Made by a program: the position numbers and the translations under genes
Part shown: piece by piece, positions 23,301-33,347 of the stretch
Numbering within the stretch: position 1 is the first letter of the stretch
Layout of the letters: every line of letters starts with the position of its first letter
The notes under the pieces: model-generated
What the model saw: the letters and a program-made list of their open reading frames with translations, nothing else
Told to the model about the DNA's origin: nothing
The model's database searches: none
NCBI GenBank assembly: GCA_001600455.1
Contig: BCKC01000011.1
Location: 1,329,835-1,393,834 of the forward strand
Direction: 5' to 3'
DNA: 64,000 bases
DNA from: Endocalyx cinctus
Taxonomy: Eukaryota > Ascomycota > Sordariomycetes > Amphisphaeriales > Apiosporaceae

Positions 23301-26300
23301 GTTCAACGCGCAGCATAGAGCGTGTCATGGGTTGGGCTTGGGCTTGTACCTCAACCCGAGGGAATTTTGCTACCAAATCACAGACTATCCGACCTGCCTT
23401 AGGCAGCCCAAGGAGCTCGCCCATACGTGGTGGATCCAAATCAAAATAATTATCCCAGGGGACATCGATCCTCTCTGCCTTAGCCACAATATCACGGGGA
23501 CATCTCGGAAACTGCCGCAGGGGAGTCATTGTCGGCCACATTCGTTTCTCGGCCATTTTACAGAGATCTAGCGCCGTCCTGCAAACATTGGACCAACCCT
23601 TTTGAAGAGTTATTTCGAAAATAGCACGAAGGATTCGGCCAGCAGATTGGGTGACGTAAACCATGTCAGCCATTAAGGCTAGACCATCGAGCCTGAGGCG
23701 TGATATATAAGCTTGTAATAAAACGTTGATCTTGGCATGTGGCTCTTCGATGCTCTCCTTTACCGGGATGGGAACTCTCGTCAAGAGTTTTGCAAGTTCT
23801 AGCTTCTCGTCTTGTCGAACAGGTATGTATTTGAATTCCGCGCTCAACGCGAAGACCCGGAAGAGCTCGATCGTGGTGATAGACGGTAATATCAACTTGT
23901 TGTACGTGTCCATTGACCCGTGCGTAATGTAATAATGTGATGCTATCCTTCCAAGCTCGGTAGCTTTGACCTTTCCGGTCTTCTCGTCATAAGTAATTAG
24001 ATTGGATTTTTTCAGAACGAGTGCTGCAGAATGTATCAGGTCGACTCGCTTCTGCTCAAGAGCATCGTCATCTTCGTAGTCAGCGCCGACACTATACAGC
24101 CCAGGTGACCGTAGCATTCGTACGAAGAGATATGTGTAGCCAAGCCATTCGACACCTTCATCGCGACTTCGAACATTACCCAAGACAATTTCGGCATTTA
24201 AGTTGTCCACAAGCTTACTAGCAAACTGACTCTCGATGGGCAATTGCTGATTGAGTAGGGAAAGATAATACTGCATCTCGCCTTGGGTGGTAATGATGAT
24301 ACCCTCGCCATAAGTATCGAATTGAGGACGACCGGCACGACCAAGCATCTGTAATACGTCCTGGGGGCTCAACTCTACCCAGCTACCCTTTTCAGGCGAA
24401 TATACCTGGGTGCCTTTAATGATAACTGTGTGGGCCGGCAGGTTTACACCCCAAGCTAAAGTAGCAGTGCAGACAAGAACTTGGATAGCTTTATCGTTGA
24501 AAAGACCTTCCACCTCACTTCGATCCACCCTGCTCATACCAGCATGGTGAATGCCAAATCCATAAGGAAGAAGATCTTTCAGGTCTGCATCGGTCACGTC
24601 TTCCTTTATTTCGTCTATAGTACCCTTAACATGCGGGTCATGTCGCAAAATCTGGTTGATCGTTCCCATCTCCACAGCTTTATCTCGGATATACCGCGCT
24701 GTCTTGGCAGTTTCCTTCCGGGAGTGCACAAAAATGATCATCTGATTGCGATTAGTTCCGACATGCTCAAGGACCTTGTTGTAAGTGATATCGTTCATTG
24801 TTTTCAGTTGCTTAATAGCTTTCCTATCAGTAACTCCAATGAATTCCTGTCGCAAAGGACAGGGTCGGAAGGAACCATCGAAATGGAAAAGACCCTTTGT
24901 CGGATCCACGCGAAGGAAACTAGCAACGTCTCGATAGTTAGGAAGTGTGGCTGAGAGACCAATAAGCCGGACTGGGTCTCCGGTTTGCTCTGTTTTCCGG
25001 ATAGTCCTGCTCACAATACTCTCAATAACCGGTCCTCGGTCGTCGTGCAGAAGGTGAATCTCGTCAATAATAATTAACCGCACAAGGTTCGTGTATGTGA
25101 GATCGGTGGCCTTCCTTGTGATAACATCCCATTTTTCGGGGGTCGTAACGATGATCTGAGTCTCCGCAATTTGCTGCTTGGTAAGTTGGCGGTCGCCCGT
25201 CAATTCCGAGACCGTCATGCCATACGGTTTTAAGCGCGCCCCAAAGTTCCCGACTTGTTCTTGTACCAAGGCCTTCAGGGGGGCAATGTACACGATTTTG
25301 AAGGAGTCCAAGTCAATGTCTCCGGTTTTGGGGTCCCTATGCTTTCCAATCTCTCGTAAAATGGTCAGCATAGCCACGTTAGTCTTGCCACTACCTGTCG
25401 GGGCACAGATCAACATGTTACCATCATCTTCGAAGGCCGATGGGAAACATTTCGTTTGAATTTTGTTCAAAAATTTGGCGGAGCTAAAAGGTCCCCGGGC
25501 CCATTCGGGCATTTCCGTGATTGGAATGTTGGCGCTGTCAGCCTGGTCGCGCTTTTTGGGTGCCGGCACATGTATTTCTTCATAGCCTTTGAAGGTTCTT
25601 TTCGTCGAGCCTTCAGGCAGGTGAACCTTTGGATTCGTCATGAGATGGTTTCCTTGATCGAAGACGAGGTTCTCTAAGTTGATGTATTTTCGCGGCTGTA
25701 GACCGCCAACTAACTGGCCTTCTGCCCGCTCGACTTTAGGAGCCTCACTAAATGAAGCCGGTACATCGATATCCATCTTGATCTCCATCTTCTTCGTGCC
25801 GTCATTGGCTTTCTTCCCTCGAAGCTCGTCGAGAATCCACTTGACGCCTTCTGATGCCATCTCCCTTTCGATGACACCTCTCTCTTCCTCATCCTCCGTT
25901 TTGGCTAGCCGCGTCAGCCAAACAATCTTCTCTCGGTTTTCAATCAATTTTTGAACGATTTCGTGATGATCATAGTCGAATAGCTCCATCAGATCGTTCT
26001 CAATCTCACGAAGCTGTTTCTCTTCGCCACCAGGCTCATCCGGCTCGCCGGAGAGGATGTGTAATGCTTGGGCCGTCTTGTCATGTTGCGTGTGCGCATC
26101 AGAGTAGATACTTCCAACCTCTCGTTGGAGCCAGAACGCATCGATTTCACGGGCAGGGACGTAATTTTTTCCCTTCGACGCATTGCGCTTGTTGTCTAGG
26201 GAGCCAGCATCGATAACCATAGCATCACCGTCGTTGGTGCCCCCCTCATCTTTATCTTTACCCACACCTTCACCAGCAGCAGCCCGTTCTTCGAGATCAA

Positions 26301-27090
26301 TCACCTCTTCTTCTTCATTATCAAGGGCCGCTTCATCTTCGGATGACTCATCTCTGACCTCGTCCACCATGGCAGCTTCATCATCCTCGTCATCCTCGTC
26401 AAAGACGACGGCGACACCTTGGCGATCGTCAAGTTCGTCATCGTTAGCATATCCGTCGGCCCCGGTGTCCATTTCGTCGTCATCTCCTTGGGTATTATAG
26501 TCTGTTATTTTTTTGCCGAGATTCACTAGCTCATTGAATTGCCGCGGGTTCAATGTGGCGCCTAGCCAGTCGTCAACTTCTTTTTTCTTATCGAAGTCCT
26601 TCATGTCCTCATCTTTCAAACATTCTAACACAGCATCTGCAGCACTGAGCACAGTCTCGTGTGAGACGTCGCCAAGATTACTCGCGACGATGTGAAGTAT
26701 GAGGTCGAAGGTCTGTCGGGTGGCGGGGGTTCGGGGTCGATACTTGAGGCCTTCAACTAACTGGTCTGCCTGGCCAAGAATACCTGTCCCTCTTAACTGG
26801 GACAAGTCGCCTTTTCGTTTCCGTTGTTCTCGGGCGAGGATAGCCTGTCCCTCTTCTAGACTACCCCGCTGGACGTTTGGGAGAGCGCTGGACTTCTTCG
26901 GCTTGGGAGCTTGGTCGCGAGCAACTCGAGATCCCATATCGTTGATGCTTAAGCGACCTGCAAGGGATTCTGGGTCACCGGTAGCCTCGTCGGTTCGTCG
27001 CGTGACAAAACGGCGGTCCACCTGGAGAACCAGGTTGGACATTGCCGAGTACTTGTACTGCGATACATCTCGATGGTGGTCGCCGCTCAT
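20356..27090 (-). CDS. BRR2: Pre-mRNA-splicing helicase Brr2 (U5 snRNP)
   Basis: Two exons, 27090-20963 and 20902-20356, giving 2224 aa. Brr2 is the U5 snRNP Ski2-like helicase that unwinds U4/U6 during spliceosome activation. The N-terminal half is active: CAPTGSGKTNVA (near residue 565), DEIHLLHDDRG, SATLPNYRDVA and QMLGRAGRPQFDTYGEG, followed by a Sec63 unit. The C-terminal cassette keeps GAPTGSGKTVCAE (near 1400) and DELHLLGG. Its motif III is SVS instead of SAT and its motif VI reads QMFGKALRP, the known degenerate, regulatory state. An acidic stretch lies near residues 215-280, and the C-terminus is acidic. Start 27090 (MSGDHHRDVSQYKYSAMSN) is chosen; an in-frame ATG 28 codons upstream is less likely, because a TTTCTATAG acceptor-like site lies between. 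The 60-nt intron (20962-20903) keeps the frame without a stop, but removing it restores VANEFEIKDVIDFMEAMN. Confidence 0.96.
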   Translation of the reverse strand: MSGDHHRDVSQYKYSAMSNLVLQVDRRFVTRRTDEATGDPESLAGRLSINDMGSRVARDQAPKPKKSSALPNVQRGSLEEGQAILAREQRKRKGDLSQLRGTGILGQADQLVEGLKYRPRTPATRQTFDLILHIVASNLGDVSHETVLSAADAVLECLKDEDMKDFDKKKEVDDWLGATLNPRQFNELVNLGKKITDYNTQGDDDEMDTGADGYANDDELDDRQGVAVVFDEDDEDDEAAMVDEVRDESSEDEAALDNEEEEVIDLEERAAAGEGVGKDKDEGGTNDGDAMVIDAGSLDNKRNASKGKNYVPAREIDAFWLQREVGSIYSDAHTQHDKTAQALHILSGEPDEPGGEEKQLREIENDLMELFDYDHHEIVQKLIENREKIVWLTRLAKTEDEEERGVIEREMASEGVKWILDELRGKKANDGTKKMEIKMDIDVPASFSEAPKVERAEGQLVGGLQPRKYINLENLVFDQGNHLMTNPKVHLPEGSTKRTFKGYEEIHVPAPKKRDQADSANIPITEMPEWARGPFSSAKFLNKIQTKCFPSAFEDDGNMLICAPTGSGKTNVAMLTILREIGKHRDPKTGDIDLDSFKIVYIAPLKALVQEQVGNFGARLKPYGMTVSELTGDRQLTKQQIAETQIIVTTPEKWDVITRKATDLTYTNLVRLIIIDEIHLLHDDRGPVIESIVSRTIRKTEQTGDPVRLIGLSATLPNYRDVASFLRVDPTKGLFHFDGSFRPCPLRQEFIGVTDRKAIKQLKTMNDITYNKVLEHVGTNRNQMIIFVHSRKETAKTARYIRDKAVEMGTINQILRHDPHVKGTIDEIKEDVTDADLKDLLPYGFGIHHAGMSRVDRSEVEGLFNDKAIQVLVCTATLAWGVNLPAHTVIIKGTQVYSPEKGSWVELSPQDVLQMLGRAGRPQFDTYGEGIIITTQGEMQYYLSLLNQQLPIESQFASKLVDNLNAEIVLGNVRSRDEGVEWLGYTYLFVRMLRSPGLYSVGADYEDDDALEQKRVDLIHSAALVLKKSNLITYDEKTGKVKATELGRIASHYYITHGSMDTYNKLILPSITTIELFRVFALSAEFKYIPVRQDEKLELAKLLTRVPIPVKESIEEPHAKINVLLQAYISRLRLDGLALMADMVYVTQSAGRILRAIFEITLQKGWSNVCRTALDLCKMAEKRMWPTMTPLRQFPRCPRDIVAKAERIDVPWDNYFDLDPPRMGELLGLPKAGRIVCDLVAKFPRVEVQAQAQPMTRSMLRVELNITPNFEWDDEVHGNAESFWILVEDCDGEDILFQDQFLLRKNYATSEENEHVVNFTVPITEPMPPNYFISLISDRWMHSESRFPLSFQKLVLPKKFPPHTQLLDLQPLPVSALKAKDYSNLYDGWGYFNKIQTQTFNSLFNTDDNVFIGAPTGSGKTVCAEFALLRYWSKPEVGRAVYIAPFQELVDTRLQDWQKRLSHLRGGKEIVKLTGETATDLKLLEKGDLILATPTQWDVLSRQWQRRKNILTVELFIADELHLLGGPMGYIYEIIVSRMNHIRSSTELPLRIIGLSVSLADPRDIGEWIEAKKKDMYNFSPHVRPVPMELRIQSFSIPHFPSLMLAMAKPTYLAITELSPDQPAIIFVPNRKQSRSTARDLLSACLADDDEDRFLHVDVDQLRPLLERVHEEALAEALSHGVGYYHEALSQNDKRIVLHLYKQGAIQVLIASRDVCWELDCVAHLVIVMGTQYFEGREHRYVDYQLSEVLQMFGKALRPSKDGRSRGVLMVPAVRRAYFKKFLEEALPVESHLHNFMHDAFVTEISTKMIESGEEALSWTTFTYFYRRLLANPSYYNLANNSPDVLSAYLSDMAEATLKELTESKIIDFDEEDGSVAPQNAAMIAAYYNISYITMHTFLLSLTARTKLKGILEIVTSATEFESIQIRRHEDGILRRIYDRVPVKMSDAAFDSPHFKAFVLLQAHFSRMQLPIDLAKDQEVVLSKVLSLLSATVDVLSSDGHLNAMNAMEMSQMVVQAMWDRDSPLKQIPHFTPEVVKVANEFEYVHCQDFSLKGLHTNPVSHRIKDVIDFMEAMNPDENPNYGTLIKRLGLSQAQLAQAAAFTNNKYPDISLEFELIDEDNIHAGEPAFMNVQIEREVEEEEGEVDTTVHAPFYPVKKMENWWLIVGEESTKTLLAIKRVTIGRQLKVRLEYTVPTPGRHDLKLFLMSDSYIGVDQEPSFSVNVAEGMDVDSDEEEEDEEEDSE

Positions 27091-27840
27091 CTTGATGGTG
27101 TCTATAGAAAGTGAAGTAAGAGAGGATGGTATTATATAGTGTAAGTATCCGGTAGAAGCGCGAAATATGGTCAACGGCTAGCCCCTAGCAAAATGATTTT
27201 GGACTGAAACGCCGTGATAGTCGACTACTACAACATTTGAGGTTGCAGCGCAATGCGCTATTGAGAAGACTTCCTTACACGAAAAGAAAAAACAATGCGA
27301 AATGAGCAAGGTATATTAATTATAAAAAGAAGAAGAAAAGGTTCCCGGTTCACTTCTCGTTCTAGTATAATCGTATTATTTGCTTCGTTGTAGATGTCAC
27401 AGCTAAGTTTTTTTTTTTTATCTTTCACAAGTTGTAGCTTGTTTAAATTTGAGGAAGAAAAAAAAATTTAATCAAAGAAAAGAATACTTAGTTACTATCT
27501 ACTGTACTATAGATAGGTACCCAGGCAACCAGGTACTATTTACAGCGGGCAGTTAGCTACTTAGGCTGCTGGATACGCCTATAATTATGTGGGTAGCAAG
27601 CTTACTTGTACACAGTAGTAGTACCCCTAGTAAGGCTAGCTTGTCTATTACCTACTTAAGTATTTATCACATTTATAATTGCTGGAGAAGAATGGTACTT
27701 ACCAAATTAAGTAATGCTGTATACTATGTAAACAAAATATCAATAAGTAAGTATTCCCACCCTGATATCTCTTGAAGGGCCGTCTTACTATTGATTGCCG
27801 AATATTCACTCAACTCAAGACATCAATTTACAAATACACC
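27091..27840. promoter_or_regulatory. Divergent promoter region between BRR2 and the coiled-coil gene
   Basis: About 750 bp between divergent start codons. A TTTCTATAG sequence just upstream of the BRR2 ATG (minus strand) may be the acceptor of a 5' UTR intron. T and A runs lie at 27410-27419 and 27460-27470. A short CAGGCAACCAGG repeat with GGTACC sits near 27515-27535. No gene is supported. Confidence 0.45.
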
Positions 27841-29454
27841 ATGAGTAAAGTAGATGGTGCCTTCGTTGAACGCGTCCGCGAGGAACTGCGTCGATGGCGC
27901 CCTCAAGAAGAAGTCGACGCCATCCGTCGACTGAGGGCCCACTATCTCTCTCAGAGCCTCGGAAAAGAGCAACTCAGCAGTCCCCTAGCTCTGATAGATT
28001 ACGATGCCAAAGTCACGTTGAATGACAAGCTTCAAGGAAGTCATAAAGACTTCATTGAGGCCGTTCAGGAGAATCTTCAACTTCGCAAGGAATTTGCAAA
28101 ATTACGAGAGGACTTCGAGGCATCAGCGTCCGCATCGAGCGCCGTAGCTGTTCAGCCCAGTTCAGATGCTCAGGGTAGCCACGAGAAAGATGAAGACAGT
28201 GAGACACGCATACTTGCTCTTCAACTCGAAGTTAACCAGTTAGAAAAGAAACGCGAACATCTCGAGGCCCTCCATCGGCACTTGGATGAAATCGAACGTC
28301 AGCCGGCGGCAGCGCCAGATTTTTTAGATCCTCGAAACATTTACAAAGACTGTGCACCTTTACCTGAGCTACCTGACGAACTTGTAGACGGTTTTAGCCG
28401 GAACACTACAGTCGCGGAGGACGGAACGACGTCCGGTGGCGACGTAGAGGATATCCTGTCGCGGCTCCGCCGAGAAGCGGTGCGAAACAAACTAGCCCAG
28501 AAACGCGAAAAGCAGAAGTTAGAGATGCTCAAGTCTCATCGCCCGATTGATCCCAGTAAACTCTCTTCAGAAGCTCAGCATCACGCCCTCGCGGCAGTCA
28601 AGAATCATTTAATCAACTGGATAGAGACAATGTTGAGTCAGGCCGGCGACGACAACGGAGATGGTGAAGCTACTACTGATTCACCTAACAGGCCTGCAGC
28701 AACTACACCCGAAGGGGTTGATCATGAAATCCAGATAGCCCAGATACAAAAGGAGTTCGAACGCCATATCGAGCTCCGCAAAGAGCTTCTCACCTCGCTC
28801 GCTCAATTAGAGCAACTTCACACTCGGTTCCAAGATAATCATCACCCACCTAAACCCCAGAAAGAGAAAGATATTGACAATCCAGAGTCTGGCGCGACAT
28901 CGAATACCAACCAGCGCGGCGTCGAAGGCACTCCAGAACCATTGTCATTTCTTCTTACACCCTACTTCGAGAGGCTGCAGACAATGTCACGCAAGCAGAA
29001 AAACCTCATGCAGGAGAAATCGCACATTAATGGAAGCATCGCCAGGCAACGACAGGGTACTCACGATATCCTAGACCGTTTCACGCGGGGGAGTCAACTA
29101 CTCTCGACGTATCCAGCCTCGGCGGCACAATCAACAGGAACCGAGGACAAGTCGCCATCGACACAGACGTTCGAAGACGCCACCAAGGGCGCATCAGCCG
29201 CGAATCCGGGCGTGGCGAGCAGGATGAAGCCGGTCGTTTCGTCAGCCGATGCATCCAAACTAGCTACGCTTGAGACGGTTGCCGAAAAGGTTGAAGAAGG
29301 CCACGAAGCGGTCGATAATGCCGTACAGAGTTTGGATCAGGTCCAAGAGCTGTTCAACAAGAAGGACAAGGGAGAGCAAACGGGGCAGAAGAGCATATGG
29401 GCCAAACTTGATGGCAACCTTGGCTTGATTAATGAGGCGAAAGATGGGGTATAG
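27841..29454 (+). CDS. Coiled-coil protein of unknown function
   Basis: Single exon, 537 aa from the ATG at 27841 (MSKVDGAFVERVREELRRWR). An in-frame ATG 23 codons upstream is less convincing, because it adds a sequence of 5'-leader character. I do not recognise a named family. The protein is mostly charged and helical, with heptad-rich stretches near residues 60-100, 120-155 and 200-230 (RRLRREAVRNKLAQKREKQ-like), another at about 300-350 (IQIAQIQKEFERHIELRKEL), and a final helix near 480-520. Low-complexity polar linkers lie between. There is no signal peptide and no membrane segment. This architecture would fit a microtubule, kinetochore or augmin-like subunit, but that is only a guess from shape. 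It is divergent from BRR2 and convergent with RFC2. Confidence 0.85.
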   Translation: MSKVDGAFVERVREELRRWRPQEEVDAIRRLRAHYLSQSLGKEQLSSPLALIDYDAKVTLNDKLQGSHKDFIEAVQENLQLRKEFAKLREDFEASASASSAVAVQPSSDAQGSHEKDEDSETRILALQLEVNQLEKKREHLEALHRHLDEIERQPAAAPDFLDPRNIYKDCAPLPELPDELVDGFSRNTTVAEDGTTSGGDVEDILSRLRREAVRNKLAQKREKQKLEMLKSHRPIDPSKLSSEAQHHALAAVKNHLINWIETMLSQAGDDNGDGEATTDSPNRPAATTPEGVDHEIQIAQIQKEFERHIELRKELLTSLAQLEQLHTRFQDNHHPPKPQKEKDIDNPESGATSNTNQRGVEGTPEPLSFLLTPYFERLQTMSRKQKNLMQEKSHINGSIARQRQGTHDILDRFTRGSQLLSTYPASAAQSTGTEDKSPSTQTFEDATKGASAANPGVASRMKPVVSSADASKLATLETVAEKVEEGHEAVDNAVQSLDQVQELFNKKDKGEQTGQKSIWAKLDGNLGLINEAKDGV

Positions 29455-29682
29455 ACATGCACGTATTCATCCCGTACGCGAGCTACGACGGATAGGGAAA
29501 TGCTGTGATTACTGTGGTCAGAAACTGTATATAGCGGCATACTAGCTATCGATTATTTTACTAGTCTAAGCAACCAACCCAGGCGTGTTAAATGAGATAA
29601 TACTCAACGCCGAGCATTTCTTGCCCTCAATCCTTGACTCCCTTAAATGATCTCAACTCTTTTGCGATAGTTGATTTTTTTT

Positions 29683-31047
29683 TCAGCCCTTCCCTGCTAA
29701 AATATTTGATATCCTAAGCGTTAGATCTAGGACTGATAGGTGCTCGTCTGCACCGTCTACCAAACGCTTATCGACCTCGGAGAATACAATTGTGATTTTA
29801 TTCTTCGCGAGATCTGGAATCATCTCATCCTGAATAACCGCATGATACAGCTAAAGCAAAGTCAGTTTAATGAGCAATACGGCCTTTAGAACTTGAGCTT
29901 TAGCCTTGATTCTCGCTTACCTGTGACACGACTTGTCCTGCACTCCATCCATCAGCAACCAGCTCCTCCACTACCGTTGCGATGGCTTGATATGTAACGC
30001 CTACAGCTTTAGGTTGCATAGCTTCCTGTAGCCGCTGTATCGTATTATCGGGAATAACGCCAGCAATATCCTCGATAATTTTGAGGGATATTATTTGATT
30101 ATCCTTATCAACCTGCATTTGATCCGTCTCGGCATCGGCTTCGACGTCCTTCTCGACGGCACCTACTAATCTCGCTGCGCTCTGAAGGAAGGTAATGGCC
30201 TTTCTCAGATCACCCTCGCTGCATTTTATCAGCGCGTCGACGGCACCGTCCTCGAGTGCCACGCCCTCTTTATCGGCGATCTCTTCTAGGCGCTTCTTGG
30301 CGTTGCCTTGGTCGAGGCTCTTAAAGCGGAACTTGCTACATCGGCTCGCAAGAGGGTCGATGATGCGGGTGACATAATTACAAATGAGACAAAATCTAGT
30401 GATCTTGCTGTACGTCTCCATCGTCCGCCTCAGTGCGCTCTGGGCGTCCTGCGTCATGCTGTCGGCCTCGTCAAGAATGATGATTTTGAAGGGTGGACAC
30501 GGGTATCTTTTCTTGTATCCGGGCGGTGGGTTCGTAAGCTGCATACGCGCAAAATCTTTAACCTTCTCTCGTACTATGGAGATACCTCTTTCGTCGGAGG
30601 CGTTAAGCTCGAGGACGCGAGACTTCATCATTTCAGGGCCATATAGTTCCTTTGCGAGGGCAAGAATAGTAGAGGTCTTTCCTGTTCCAGGCGGTCCATA
30701 GAAGAGCATATGCGGAAGCTATTATATCCCACCTCACCGAAAAACAAATCAATAACGTTCCACATGTCAGACTATCTTCCGCTTCCACTCACGTTTGAGG
30801 CCTGCAGGGTTCTTTGCAGGACATTTACTGTATGATCTTGTGCCGTGACATCATTTAGGGTTTTCGGTCGACTTTATTTCGCGGTCAGCTTTCGAAATAC
30901 CATTCAAGCAACATTCCGTGGTACTACTTACTATTTCTCAACCCATGGTTGTTTTCTGCCGCTATGCTTAGAGTCCTCTAGCTTTTGAGATGCGGTTCCG
31001 TTTGCTGCGGCGGCTTTGCGAGCTTTAAGATCAAAGAAACTTGCCAT
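29683..31047 (-). CDS. RFC2: Replication factor C subunit Rfc2 (clamp loader ATPase)
   Basis: Four exons: 31047-30932, 30871-30793, 30718-29921 and 29850-29683, giving 386 aa. It is one of the small RFC subunits that load PCNA on primed DNA. Exon 1 ends within WVEKYRP and exon 2 supplies [18 protein letters not shown]. Exon 3 carries Walker A ([20 protein letters not shown], residues about 73-92), Walker B DEAD at 148-151, the NASDERG box and the RFC signature [11 protein letters not shown]. Exon 4 finishes the C-terminal collar helices. The sequence [14 protein letters not shown] and the long [15 protein letters not shown] block match the yeast Rfc2 (human RFC4) type rather than Rfc3 or Rfc4. 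Length is normal for the family. The stop is 228 bp from the stop of the convergent coiled-coil gene. Confidence 0.95.
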
Positions 31048-31542
31048 ATTTCACGTTAATTGGGGTTTATTTTTCGTTGCGTTTCTCGGCGTGAGCAAAG
31101 TTAACTCAACTTTATCAAAGTATCTGTCCTCGATAAAGTGATAAGCTATCGACGCGTTCAAACGCCAAACGCGATAGTATTCTGCCGCCTATTAAAACAC
31201 ATAAAAAGAAGGCGGTGAAGGAAGCCGATGCTTATGCATCTACATCGATAATGCATTTAATGAGTATAATTTGGTATATGCATATGACTCTTTTATGTAT
31301 AGGCATCGATTTAATCACATTCTCACCCAAAGTTGATAAACAGGCAAACGGTTTTTTGTCATTCTGATTCGCTAAATTACATATGCCATTGAACTACATC
31401 ATATAATTCCAAGTAACTATTCCGTGTGCATATTTCGATGTATACGTCGTCGTTTTGTACATCGTAAAGCGTGTGAGCCGACGTACATTGTCATTTCCCT
31501 ATATATCTTCGATGACGCTTCCGTAACTCACGCATTCTTGCC
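31048..31542. other. Intergenic region, RFC2 promoter
   Basis: 495 bp between the RFC2 start and the end of the next gene (same strand). Close to the RFC2 ATG lie AACGCG-like sequence elements: CGACGCGTTC at 31151-31160 and AACGCGAT at 31168-31175. These resemble MCB-type (ACGCGT) cell-cycle boxes used by replication genes in fungi; the first contains an exact ACGCGT. Confidence 0.45.
31151..31160. promoter_or_regulatory. Candidate MCB (ACGCGT) box upstream of RFC2
   Basis: The palindromic hexamer ACGCGT occurs about 105 bp upstream of the RFC2 start codon. MCB boxes bind the MBF cell-cycle factor in ascomycetes and drive G1/S genes including DNA replication factors. The position and target fit, but one hexamer may occur by chance. 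Confidence 0.4.
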
Positions 31543-33347
31543 TTAACCGCGTACTAACTGTCGAAGTCGTTTCTCGATGGTTCGACGACCTTCCAAAGTA
31601 TCCCACACTTGATGAGGTGCCTTATCTACAATATCCCAATGTCGAAGATTATGTGTGATTCTGGCTAGATTACGCTGCCTTTCTTCCCAGTCGCTATCCC
31701 TGCGAACTTCAATTCCAGACGTGATCACCACGAGAGGCGTGTCCTGATGTTGGATAGCTCTACTTGTAATGACGTCTCGTTGAGATAGAGTGTCCGCCAC
31801 CAAATTCTCTTGCAGCTTCGAAAAAATGTATTTTCCTGTCTGGTAAGCGGATTGGCCCCAAACTCGGTCTTCCTTTGTACGGCCGTTGAATAATCCACCG
31901 GGGACGCTGTCCAGCCCGAGCGGTGAAATTATTCCCCTGAGCCAAAGAATAAAGCCCCGCGTTGAATCACCTATCTCCCCTAGGTAATCCTCGTGCAGTG
32001 GGTCGATAAGAAGAAGACCCTCGATGTTATTACCTTGTCGAGCAGAAAATATTCTAGAATAGATCGATCCGACACCGGCACTCACGACAACTACTACACA
32101 TTAGACTGGCTCAGTGGCTCATAACACGAGATTTATACTCACTCCAAGGACCATCTTCACCTGCCCGCGTCAATGCCTCACTGATGGCCTCGACGGCCAT
32201 GCCTGCAGACAGAGGAGAGGGTGCGGCATCGCTCTGAATCTGTTTAGCACAAGAACTTCGAGGTTGAACCAACGTAACTCACCCAGGCCAATCCGGGACG
32301 GTCGACGAAACAATATCGATTAATAGAACCATTGTTTACTGCATCATCCGCAAATCGCCACAAGCCGTCTTCGACAGGACCTTCGCCTCCTTCGAACAGT
32401 ACAGTGGGTAATTTACCATCTTTTGTATCTTGCTCTTTACCCCTGCAATAAACATGTAGCATGTACTTCCCTCCATCAACCCAATAAAGCTGCCCCGGCG
32501 GCGCCAATCCACCGTCGAGGGCACGGAGTATAAGCGTACAAGTTGTAAGTACAAGAGCGAGAGCGAGTATGACCATGACTAGAGTGGAAAGGAGGACGGC
32601 GAGCCATTCGCTGAGGCTGCGACGGGTCTCGGCCCTGCCAGTAAGTCGCTCTTCTTCTTCATTCTTCCCCCATTCGACGAGACGGTCCGTCACCAATGTC
32701 CAGGTAGCCATCAGCAGGGCCCCTAACCCAGCCCTATTAGCATTCCACGAACTGGGAAGATGACAATTAGCCCGGGTGTAAACTTACAGATTACGCTAAT
32801 AATGCCCACCCATCCCTCTTCGTGTCTTGTCTTGTCCACGGCAACCACAAGGACGGTATCAAGTAGGAGAAGAGCACCCATGACTATACTCAAAACCCGC
32901 ACGGGTTTTGACGGGATTGCGAAGAAAATGAGCGTGAATAACAAATTCACTAGTGTTAAGCTAGTATAACTAAAAGAGAAGAACGCCGATCCACGAGTAC
33001 TGAATCCGGGTGGCGTCACGAAGGTCGAGGCTAGAAGTATTGCCCACCAAATGAAAGTAATGAAGGTGAACATGATAGTGAACCATCTCGTTATCCGCAC
33101 GCTCCACAAGTTATACGGCGAAACCTAGACATATGCATCAATAAGTACAGCACAAGACAAGATGTTATGTCCTTCTTGGCAAGGAATGGCTTACCGCTGG
33201 ATCGTCGGGACTCAAAAAGGTCGTACTCTCAATTCGATTAGGTAGTAGACGGGTGTGTTCGTTAGGGACATCCTGTGAGTCCCTCGCAGAACCTGGATGA
33301 GTGTTTCCATTGTGGTCATCGCCCGGTGTTCCCCAAAGTTTGTTCAT
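31543..33347 (-). CDS. DUF2417 integral membrane protein with alpha/beta hydrolase-like domain
   Basis: Five exons: 33347-33195, 33124-32788, 32722-32283, 32233-32143 and 32093-31543, giving 523 aa. The N-terminal part is a polar leader and then DUF2417. It has about five hydrophobic segments, for example TIMFTFITFIWWAILLAST, ALLLLDTVLVVAV and LAVLLSTLVMVILALALVL. The C-terminal part has a hydrolase-like layout (TVLFEGGEG, YCFVDRPGLAWSDAAPSPLS, LLLIDPLHEDYL, HWDIVDKAP). At the expected nucleophile elbow the sequence reads VVVSAGVGSIYSR. The usual G-x-S-x-G is absent and the central position is Gly, so the fold may not be catalytic. The exon 3 acceptor was chosen because the first AG would give a stop while the next gives WALLMATWTLV. 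Proteins of this family are often called mitochondrial integral membrane proteins, a label I cannot verify here. Confidence 0.85.
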
